From NCBI RefSeq assembly GCF_000313135.1, contig NW_004457415.1, positions 204,341 through 268,340 on the forward strand: a stretch of 64,000 nucleotides of DNA. Reading direction: 5' to 3'. The notes below the pieces were generated by a model, which was not told the origin of the DNA, did not search any database, and saw only the letters and a list, made by a program, of their open reading frames with translations. This document shows positions 23,851 to 32,806 of this stretch, piece by piece; the stretch's first letter is position 1; each line of letters opens with the position of its first letter. The DNA comes from Acanthamoeba castellanii str. Neff (Eukaryota; Discosea; Longamoebia; Acanthamoebidae). The position numbers and the translations under genes were made by a program.

Positions 23851-26097
23851 ATGAAGAAGATCAAGGGAAAGGATAACGCGAGGGATGGGAAGGAGAAGGA
23901 TGTGGCGGGCGACAACGGGAGCACGGCCGAGCTGGCGAGGTTGCAGGCGAAGGACCCAACAACGTGGACCGTTAGCGAAGTGGGCAAATGGCTCGATTTC
24001 ATCGAGCTGGGCCAGTACAAACTCATCTTCATCGAGAATAGCATTTCGGGTGCTGAGTTGTTCGAGCTCGAGGCTGAGGACTTGGCTTCCATCAACGTCA
24101 GACAGCTCGGCCACAGGAAACGCATTTTGAAGCGAATTGCGCAATTGAAGAAGAATTCCAAGGCCGCCTTCCAGGCTCGCTCCGAGGATGGCAGCAGCGA
24201 TTCGTCGAGCGGCGATGGCGCTTCATCTTCAAACGATCCCTCCTCGCGCGCCTCGTCATCCAAGACGGGGCGAGGGGCGTCATCGACGGCTTCTTCCGCC
24301 TCCGATGAGCAGATGCTCAAATGCTTCTACGGCGAGGATGTAACCGTGCTCAGGGTGAAGAGGGACATAACCTTCACCAAGCTCAACTCGAAGCTGAAGG
24401 CTGAGTACAAGAAGGACATGGAGGTTGCCTACAAGGACAGCGACGGCGACGTCATTCCCATCACCAAGTCGGCGCATCTCAAGGCTGCGATGAAGGAAGC
24501 CGACGGCCGAGCTGTTCGACTGCAGCTCAAGCCTCGCGACACTGTCGGCGTCGATGGCGCCATTAACGCTAGCGAGATTTTGCTGCTCGACAATTTCGTC
24601 GACGGCTGCATCCTCATCAACAGACGCGGCGTCATCACCTTCTTCAGCGCTGCCGCCGAGAAGCTCTGGGGCTACACACGTCGCGAAGTGCTCGGCAAGC
24701 CCATCAAGATCCTCATGCCCGAGCAGGGTACCTCCCCCCCTTCGCCACTACGCCATCACTATGCGCATCTTTCCATTTGCGGTTCTTCTCGAGGGGATTC
24801 CCTATTTTGTGCGAGTTTGTCTCGTTACTTCTTTTCTTCATCTCTCGCGAGCTTGGACACGTGTCGTTGTAGACGCTGATCCATACGTTCTCTCCTCGTG
24901 ACTCATGCAGTCGGTCGCCAGCACGATGAGTACCTGAAGAACTACCTGGCCTCGGGTGAACCCAAGATCTTGGGCAAGCCCCGTATGGTCATCGCCGAGA
25001 GGAAGGACAAGTCGACGTTCCCCATCTTCCTGTCCGTAAGCGAGCTCAAGGTCGACAAGGGCAAGGAGCGTGTGTTCATCGGTACCGCCAAGGACATGTC
25101 CAGCGTCAAGGCCGCCTCTCAGTCCAGCGTGTCGGACGGTACTACAGGCCTCCCTTTCTCTCGTCCTTCTCGTTGGTTCTTCTCACTCTTCTCCTTCTTG
25201 TTTGAGCGCAGGAGCCATCGACTTCAGCATCCTAGACAACATCCTCGACGTCGGCATCGTGATTAACGAGAAGGGCCTGATTCACTTCTTCAACAAGAAG
25301 GCCGAGGAGTTCTTCCAGTGGAAGAGAACCGAGATCATCGGTCGCAACGTCAAGATGCTGATGCCCAGGTACCTGCTTGCCCCCCCCCCGCCAGCTAACG
25401 CCTTAAACTTCAACTCACGTCATCTCTTCTTCTTTAACTGCGTGCAGTCCGTTCAGCGATGAGCACGACAGGTACCTGTCCAACTACATGAGCACCGGCG
25501 AGGCCAAGATCATCGGCTTGGGCAGAGACGTGATCGCACAGAAGAAGGACGGTTCGATTGCGCCCGTCCACCTGGGCGTGACGGAGCAGGGTCTGGAGGG
25601 CAACAAGTTCTTCACCGGCATCCTGCGTCCCATCGTCGAGGAGAAGAAGAGCGACAAGACGATTCTTCAGGAGGAGCGCGAGGTGATCGATAATCTACTC
25701 ATCCCGGCCATCATCATCGACGAAAAGGCCACCATTCACGGCTTCAACAAGACCGCCTCGGAGCTGCTCGGCTTCTCGCTCATCGAAGTGGTCGGCAAGA
25801 ACGTCAAGATGCTCATGCCCAACCCCGACAAGCAGAGGCACGACGGCTACATCAGCAGCTACCTGAGGACCGGCAAGGCCAAGGTACGCTCGTCGTCGCC
25901 TTCCCCTCCCCTCGCGCCAGTGTCACCATTGTACTGACGAGGGTTCGTCGATTCATCCCTTTATGCAGGTGCTCGGAACTGGTCGGGACGTCGTGGCCCT
26001 CCACAAGGACGGCACCATGTTGCCTGTGCGCTTGTCGGTGACGGAGAGGAGGGACGGCGAAAAGAGAATCTTCACGGGCGTTTTGCAGAAGCTCTAG
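23851..26097 (+). CDS. SAM-PB1-PAS-PAS-PAS signalling protein
   Basis: Five exons, all in phase: 23851-24727, 24911-25138, 25212-25368, 25448-25883, 25969-26097; 608 residues. Order: basic N-terminus; SAM domain (about 36-100: 'TTWTVSEVGKWLDFIELGQY', 'INVRQLGHRKRILKRI'); Ser-rich linker; PB1-like domain (about 145-220: 'YKKDMEVAYKDSDGDVIPIT', with the acidic OPCA-like cluster); then three PAS repeats, each with a 'VKMLMP'-type motif ('EVLGKPIKILMPEQ', 'EIIGRNVKMLMP', 'EVVGKNVKMLMP'). No kinase or output domain follows. It looks like a sensory scaffold: PAS units bind a small ligand or cofactor and SAM/PB1 make oligomers or recruit partners. The PAS type resembles the FixL/PAS-kinase group, but no conserved heme His or flavin Cys was identified. 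Function unknown. Confidence 0.85.
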
Positions 26098-26646
26098 ATG
26101 CCCAGGTGCCACCCCGCTCTCTTCCGACGTTTGACGACAACACCTCTCGCTCACGTGACTCTACTTTTCTGCTTTTCTGGTTCTCCAAAATGCCTCCAGA
26201 GAGTGCTGGATTCGCGGGTGTAATGTAGGACGGAGAGCGCCATGACGACGTAGGTACCTCAAGCAAGTCAACTCAAAGCCAGAGAAAGGATAAGGAGAAG
26301 TGGAGAGTATGTCCATGTGCAGTGAGTGTGGGTGTGTGCCATGTAGGAATGTCATATATAAAGGACAAAGCTTCTTTTCTTCCTCTGTCTCTTAGGAGCT
26401 TGTTAGAGTCCAGTTGGTCTTGTGCAACAATACAAGGCCTGTGGCAGGAGCAGTGCTTCAGGTCATCACTGATGAGTTCTGTGTATTCACCAACAGTCCT
26501 GCCCAACGCCAACACTTCTGGCACTTAGTGGCTTGGTTGGGGCGCAGTTGCAGACCATACCCTGTCACTTGGGTTTGGTTGTAAATGTTGAGGTAGTTGA
26601 GAGAACAAGCATGCTTCCTCTTATGCTAGCCAATCTAAGAGAACAA

Positions 26647-26717
26647 GCATCCGTGGTCCAGTGGCAAGATTTCCGCCTGCCACGCGGGAGACCCGGGTTC
26701 AATTCCCGGCGGATGCA
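26647..26717 (+). tRNA. tRNA-Gly (GCC), copy 2
   Basis: Same 71-base sequence as copy 1, flanked by GAGAACAA upstream and ATATCTTTTTG downstream (Pol III terminator). The 5' flank AGAGAACAAGCAT also occurs alone at about 26601-26614, a likely duplication scar. Confidence 0.97.
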
Positions 26718-27020
26718 TATCTTTTTGCCCCCCCCCCTTCATTCACTGCATCTCTCCTGTGCTGCAACATTGGCCCCCACATCTTTCTGGGCCTAAAAGT
26801 TTTATTTTGGTGGGACCACCTTTTAAAAGGATATTAACCTCACTTCTCACTAATTGCTTTTACTTTACTGTTTTTGCCACATGGTTTGCAGGTGTAAATT
26901 CCAGCAACCTTGCACGTTGAGTAAGTAATTCAACATGTTGGGTACACAGCCCGAAAAAAAAATATGCAGAAAAACGAATCAGCACCCCTCCTACATCTCT
27001 GTTAGAGACAAAAATTGAGT

Positions 27021-27093
27021 TGGAGGAGAAGGGTATCGATCCCTTTACCTCTCGCATGCTAAGCGAGCGCTCTACCATCTGAGCTACACCCCC
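27021..27093 (-). tRNA. tRNA-Ala (AGC)
   Basis: On the minus strand a 73-base cloverleaf starting GGGGGTGTAGCTCAG, anticodon loop TTAGCAT (AGC), T-loop ATCGATA. The acceptor stem has the G3:U70 wobble pair that identifies tRNA-Ala to its synthetase. A TTTTT tract lies downstream (27010-27014). Confidence 0.96.
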
Positions 27094-27166
27094 GTTACTT
27101 ACATTATGACTCACAGTGGCCCAACATTACAAACATATCATTCATTTACCAGGACTAATATATCTC

Positions 27167-27650
27167 CTAAAAGCCCATAACGGGAAGAGCCTGAACACAT
27201 GGGCCTCCATCACAGTGGTCAGCGAGTTGTAGGTGCTCAATCTCAAGGGCCTGTAGGTGTGATGTGATGACCTTCTGCTGCTCAGCATCCAGGTCTACTG
27301 TTGCTCCACATGCACACCTGAAGGAGGATAGGAGGAGGAAATTAGACATCTCCCCCGCCGGGATTTGAACCCGGGTCGTCCGCGTGACAGGCGGAAATGC
27401 TAGCCAACTACACCACAGGGGACAATGTGCTTTGTGGCAGAGTGTCAACAGCTGCCAGGTTTTTTTTTTGAAGGGGAGCTCAAGTACTTGCCACTGATGG
27501 GGAGCTTGGACATTGACAGCCCCTTCTGGGGTCACAGTTGGTTGGTGCTCACAATTCTTCCCCTTCACAGCAAGCTTGGTGATAAGCTGAAGGCACATAT
27601 GGCTTTTTACCAGCCCCAATCTCACCATCTTGTTTCCACAGGTCTCCATG
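27167..27650 (-). pseudogene. Decayed minus-strand gene interrupted by tRNA-Asp
   Basis: A plausible last exon at about 27167-27320 (preceded by CAG) encodes 'VDLDAEQQKVITSHLQALEI' and ends at TAG 27167-27169. A second coding-like piece lies at about 27495-27640. Between them sits the tRNA-Asp gene. No family is recognised and the region is CpG-depleted, so I call it a likely remnant. A live gene with the tRNA inside its intron cannot be excluded. Confidence 0.35.
27350..27422 (-). tRNA. tRNA-Asp (GTC)
   Basis: Minus-strand 73-base cloverleaf: acceptor TCCCCTG / CGGGGGA plus discriminator G, anticodon loop CTGTCAC (GTC), T-loop TTCAAAT. Downstream only a TTT is present (TAATTTCC), a weak terminator. 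Confidence 0.96.
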
Positions 27651-27987
27651 AAATCTCTAGTTTCCTTTCATGCTTTTTCAATCCAAACTTTTATTTGTGT
27701 CTGTGTCACTCCTTTCATCCACAGCCAGCCCAACAAACACTCACATTGGGGCTACAATCCACATGATGGTGGTGTGAAGTTGTATCTTTCTTCCAATTCT
27801 CTGATCCAGGGTGTAACAGAGTGGCATAGTGGTCACCAAAATGTTGCTAACAATCATGAAGTACACAAACTGCTCTGCTGAAATGCTCATGACATCTTTC
27901 ACCATTTTTTAATCTCCAATTCTTGCTGGAGCAAAATCTGCACCAATGTGGAAAAGGGTTTAAAAAACATGACCTGTTATCACCCAA

Positions 27988-28059
27988 GATTCCGTGGTGC
28001 AACGGTAGCACGCAAGCCTAACACGCTTGAGGTCGCGAGATCAACACTCGCCGGAATCA
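27988..28059 (+). tRNA. tRNA-Val (AAC)
   Basis: 72-base cloverleaf: acceptor GATTCCG / CGGAATC plus A, anticodon stem CAAGC/GCTTG with loop CTAACAC (AAC), variable AGGTC, T-stem GCGAG/CTCGC. The T-loop reads ATCAACA, so the usual T54 is A54, which may weaken the B box. TTTT terminator at 28061-28064. Confidence 0.9.
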
Positions 28060-28117
28060 TTTTACGAGTGAACAATTTGGGTTTTGGGACAAGGCCCAAG
28101 CCTGGTGTGTGGTATTT

Positions 28118-28149
28118 TTTGGTTTGTGATAAACCAGACACAAACCAAA
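28118..28149. other. Perfect 11-bp hairpin downstream of tRNA-Val
   Basis: TTTGGTTTGTG (28118-28128) and CACAAACCAAA (28139-28149) pair perfectly around a 10-base loop. Purpose unknown. Confidence 0.7.
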
Positions 28150-30314
28150 TTTGGAAAAAACAAGCAAAAAAATTGAAAAACCTAAAAGGTAAGTTCTTTC
28201 TGACACAAAATAATGAGAAACAAATCCAGTGCATGTAAGACCAATAACTCCACTGGAAGGGCTAACCACCATCTCCCTTGTGGGAAGATAGGTGTCCCAA
28301 TGGCCTGGTTGTTGTGTAACTCCCAGACTCACATCCACACACCTACTGGACCTTTTCAAAATTTGACTTCCAGCTGGCTGGCAGCAAAGTGTAGCCACTG
28401 TATCACACCAGCATTTCTCAAGTTTTCTTTAATGGAGAAAGTGTGTTTAATTTGCAGCTCATGGCAGGCACAGAGAGGTCATGACCAGGAAGATGACTGG
28501 ACTGAGGAGGAGGTGGAAGAGGAACACCTGCAAAAGAGAGAAGGGAGGAGGAAGAGGAGAATGGAGGGCAACAAGTTGAGGAGGAAGGCAGAGGTGCAGG
28601 AGAAAGGTGGAGAAGGAGTACTGAGGGAACAGAAAGATGGCAGATTGGCAGATTGTTCTGGGACACAGAGGAGGAAAATGAGGCATTGTCAGAAGCCAAT
28701 TGCTGAGGCTGAGGTAGGCTTCAATCCTGCTTGTGCTGAAGATGTTGCCATTGCCCATGCCACCTGCCCAGCCAGAACTCAGGTAGATCCTGGCAGTAGA
28801 GGCTCTGCCAGTGTCATGGCTGGCCAATCTTGGTGTGTGTGTTGTATGTGGAGCTGATTGCTGCAGGGAAGCCAGGGATGCTGTTGTGGGGAAGAGCACA
28901 CTTGACTTGATCTGGCCAGGAAATCTTGTCTCAAAATCTCAAAATTTGATCCAGAGAATTGGCAGAATGTGTTGGATCTACTCCATGAGGGTGGACATCA
29001 ACATCTTCGTGGGTGTGACCTACAATCAAGAAGCTGAAGACAATCTCCTTGAACACATCAAGTGCTGTGAGCAAACTCTGTTATCATCACCCTTTTTTCC
29101 AACCTTAACAATCATCTCAGCTCATACACCCCAGGCTCTCCATGACCACACACCCTCTATTTGCAAGCTGATAATTGCTATGCTGAGAACAAGAATACTT
29201 ACATCTTTGCTTTCCTCAGCCCTTAGGCCATGCAAACTGAGGGTGAAGTGGGATAAAGTGGAAAAGTGGGAATAGCTCCTATATCCCATAAAGAGAAACT
29301 GCTCATGGGAGCTATTATGGGAAGTTAATCTGTGTGGTCATTTTTTTAATTAGATGGGCACACAGAAGCATGACAAGAGGTATCTGCTGTGGCTGGCAAT
29401 AAGGGCAGCACTGGCTGCTGTGGCCATCACTGACCCCATGGCGAAGTCACTGGGTCAGGACATCCTTCTGGCCATTTCCTGGTGTGGGTCACACCTTTTC
29501 TGAACATATTCCCACGCCACATGGCACATGTTCTGTAGGAATGACAAGGAAGTGTTTTTTCCAGGAGAACACACATGGCCAGATGGCAGAGGCCACATGC
29601 AGAGGGGCATGTTGGACAGGGCCAGGTGGTGGGGGCCAGGTGATGGGTGGGATCTGGTCCATGGTCCACATTATGGGCTCAGTATTCCCAGACATCACAT
29701 TTCACAAGACCACCCAGATTTGCACATGTGGCAGAGTCCAACTTAGCCATGTGGCAATATCACACCTGAGGAAAACCCTGAGGGAAATGGGATTTCCCTA
29801 CAATTACCACCAGAGTTAACTCTCCTATATTATACATTACCAAGGGGTAAATAAAGGACTTCTTCTTACACAACAAGGGTGAGGACCTCCCTGAGGCCCA
29901 TCTACTTGAGACCCAGCTGGTCTAATTCCCCTACACTCCTACACACAACAACAGCTCTTGATTTGTACATTTCAGTCTCAACCATTTCTCTATCTGCAGG
30001 ATCTGCACAAAAGCTGAAAAAATGGCACTTTTGCACAGTCTTCTGTACAGAAAAGTGCATTGTTCCCTTACAAAAACAAGTCACTGACCCTTTTTCATGA
30101 ACACCTGGTTTAATGAATGGAACTGGTACAGCTGCACAGATTGCCAGATGTGCACACTCAAGTCTTGCCAGCAGCGCTGTCAACAACATCACCACTAACT
30201 GCCAAGTGCAAGATCAAGCAGCAGTTGAGGGTGTGAGCATGCACAAGCCCAAGGGACGTAACATTCCAAAAAGTTAGTTGCCCACAACTCTTCAGTATTA
30301 ATCTGAAACAACAA
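28150..30314. other. CpG-depleted stretch without recognisable gene
   Basis: Broken reading frames only. The piece at about 28880-29080 ('RVDINIFVGVTYNQEAEDN') and a short ATG frame at 29355-29503 look like old coding sequence, but I cannot name a family. A GAGGA-rich patch lies at 28500-28640. Confidence 0.5.
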
Positions 30315-30385
30315 GCATCCGTGGTCCAGTGGCAAGATTTCCGCCTGCCACGCGGGAGACCCGGGTTCAATTCCCGGCGGATGCA
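30315..30385 (+). tRNA. tRNA-Gly (GCC), copy 3
   Basis: Identical 71-base gene; 3' flank ATATCTTTTCC, then about 100 bases (to CCACATCTTTCTGGG...TTTTATTTTGGTG) shared with copy 2. Confidence 0.97.
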
Positions 30386-30546
30386 TATCTTTTCCCCTTT
30401 TCATTCAATGCATCTCCTGATGCTGAACCATTGCCCCCCACATCTTTCTGGGTCTAAAAGTTTTATTTTGGTGTGACCACCTGTTCTTTCCCATTCTTAG
30501 AGGCACTTTCCAATTAAGGATGCCTGTCCAAAATCTATATTAGAAT

Positions 30547-31558
30547 CTAGATACATTCAAAGGGTGGGGATGACATATGGTCTTCAGGCTCCTCCCACCA
30601 CTGGTCAGCCACCTCATTGTAGAACTGTGTAGTGAGCACAATCTTGCCTGGGGTATTTGGGGATTGTGTCAGCCAAGTGCACTCCAGCAAACATCTTGTG
30701 CAGGAACAGAGAGCTACCAACAGACTTGCCAGATTCAATGAGCTTGTGGGCATCTGCCACTTGCTCAATGGGGAAGGCTGTGATGGGTGGGACCACAAGC
30801 CGCCCTTCTTTGAGCCATGCCAGCAGCTGGCGGAACATGTCTGCCAGAATTGCCTTCTTGTCAAACATGAAGCTCAGGTTGAATGCCAGCACTGACTTGT
30901 TCTCCTCTGTCATTTTCCTGTGGGCCACCCAGGCGCAATATTTTGTCAGTGAAAGCACACCACTAAGGACGGCATCCTGTGGGGTTTGGAGGTGCACGCA
31001 CAGTGGATCAAACGAGGGTGTCCAGAGCCAGTCGCGGGCGAGCTTGAGCCAGTTGGGCTTTCCGCCCTGCTTTGGAAGCATTGTGTGGAAGCCATAGATC
31101 ACCAACTTGCCACCTGAACGAGTCATGAGCAGACGGTCAGTGGTGATGGTCATCAGTCCAGATGCGTCACTGGCTTCTCAACGCCTCACGAGAAGCAAGT
31201 GGCGGTACCGCAGGAGAGGTGGTTGTAGGACTCCTTGAGGGTTTCCACGCCATTCGCGTCAAAGACCGCGTCGTAGCCCTCTGGCGAGTACTCGCGCGCT
31301 TTCTCTGCGCAGAAACTAGATTAGTTTGAGTACAAAGACAAGGTCTTGTTGTTTGTGCGGTGCCTGCGTGCGGTACCCCAGAGGTTTTCTTTGCTCTTGT
31401 CGATGACGTGGTCGGCTCCGAGGTCGTATACGGTCTGCACCTTGTGCGAGGAGCCCACAACACCAACCACCTTGCACCCCGCGATCTTCTTGCCGAGCTG
31501 CACCAGCGAACTTCCCTGTCGTTTCCAACCACACCATCAACGAATGTGACGTGCACTT

Positions 31559-31591
<33 letters not shown>

Positions 31592-32452
31592 CGCCGCACA
31601 CGCGCCCATGAGAGATAACGAACCACGCCGCCGGCGGCCGAGTGAACGAGGAGCGTCTGCCACGAATGTGGGTGCACCAATTCGAACATGGCGTAGTAGG
31701 CGGTGAGGAAAACCGAGGGCACGCCCGCCATCTGCGTGAACGAGAAACCTGTTGGGTCCGACCAGACAACGTATAACGTGGCACACGACACGACACGACA
31801 CGACACGACACGACACGACACGACACGACACGACACGACACACAGCACCACACGATGTGGGGTGTGGAGGATGAGCTCACTCGGGCAAAAACTCGGGCAA
31901 GCGGCCGGTACCAGAGGGGATGGGGAAGAGCTGGTCCTGCGGCACCGTGATGTGCGAGGAGTAGGCCCCGAAGCGCGTGACGCCCACCACGCACTCGCCC
32001 ACCTTGCGCTCCGTGACCTCCGCTCCCACCGCCACAACCCTGCCCGCGAACTGTTCTCCGCAATCATCAACGCTGCAGATGAGCTTCGGAGCATCACGTG
32101 TACGCCCTGCACAAGGCACATACCTCAAAGCCTGGCCACAAATCGTGCACGATTTCCAGACAACATCAGATCCATTTACGCTACACGATTTCTTACATTC
32201 AAGAAGAACGAAGTGGCCGAGGGAAATACCAGGGGTGATGGGCCAGCCAACGTAGCGGGCGGCAGAGGCGTAGAGGCCCATTCGGACGCACACATCGGCG
32301 TAGTTGACGCCCACCGCTACAGCCTCTACGCGCACCTCGTCCCCGCCCAGCGTGGGCTCCAGGGCTGTGGCAGCATCCAGGTGCACCACCTGCAGCTGCT
32401 CATACCCACCCGCACGATCGATGACCACCCGTACCACCTCGTCTTTCTCCAT
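30547..32452 (-). CDS. Zinc-type alcohol dehydrogenase/quinone oxidoreductase, VAT1-like
   Basis: Minus-strand gene of about eight exons; ATG at 32452, exon 1 32230-32452, last exon 30547-30647. It has the MDR fold: an N-terminal catalytic domain ('GGDEVRVEAVAVGVNYADVC', 'FAGRVVAVGAEVTERKVGE'), a nucleotide-binding domain ('VHSAAGG', 'GCKVVGVVGSSHKVQ', 'LGADHVIDKSKENLW', 'GYDAVFDANG'), and the C-terminal block 'MTEENKSVLAFNLSFMF' and 'ADAHKLIESGKSVGK' seen in VAT1 homologues. It probably reduces quinones or enones with NADPH; the structural zinc Cys cluster is not apparent, as in the quinone oxidoreductase branch. An intron holds a CGACA pentamer array. The last 250 bases lie in CpG-depleted DNA while the 5' half is CpG-rich. 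Confidence 0.85.
31783..31842. repeat. (CGACA)n pentamer array in a VAT1-like intron
   Basis: About 11 copies of CGACA. The same pentamer occurs in introns of unrelated genes at 37111 and 46134. Confidence 0.9.
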
Positions 32453-32543
32453 CTGCTTGTATTTGTATTTTTATTTTTATTTTGCAGGTCAACCAAAAGC
32501 ACACCTGGATTGCTTTCTACGGATCTGAGATTAGAGAGAACAA

Positions 32544-32614
32544 GCATCCGTGGTCCAGTGGCAAGATTTCCGCCTGCCACGCGGGAGACCCGGGTTCAAT
32601 TCCCGGCGGATGCA
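32544..32614 (+). tRNA. tRNA-Gly (GCC), copy 4
   Basis: Identical 71-base gene with the GAGAACAA 5' flank and ATCTTTTTG terminator; it sits 91 bases upstream of the VAT1-like start, in the opposite orientation. The CATTCACT-CATCAAGTAA block that follows (32643) recurs at 32781. Confidence 0.97.
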
Positions 32615-32806
32615 CATCTTTTTGCCCCCCTCCTCCCCCTTTTCATTCACTCATCAAGTAAGAAGAAGATGACCCGCCAGCATCTGACCCCAACCCAGAG
32701 AACATGAGCGGGTTCTGGAGCAGGCAGGATACACTACATAAACGCAGTGGGTGAGAAAGGGAGATGCAGAAAAATGTACATTCACTCATCAAGTAAAGAC
32801 AGTCCA

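Larger units (their letters stand above)
26280..30800. other. Long CpG-depleted block with five tRNA genes
   Basis: Apart from the tRNA genes and a handful of single sites, CG dinucleotides are almost absent over about 4.5 kb, with TG/CA excess. It holds tRNA-Gly, -Ala, -Asp, -Val and -Gly, decayed coding pieces, and the 3' end of the VAT1-like gene. Between 28150 and 30314 I see only broken frames (for example 28817-29275 and 29355-29503) without a recognisable family. Confidence 0.8.

Noticed and set aside
28213..28857. A 214-residue acidic/basic protein
   Set aside because: Low-complexity GAGGA-rich DNA in a CpG-depleted region; no conserved motif or splice pattern.
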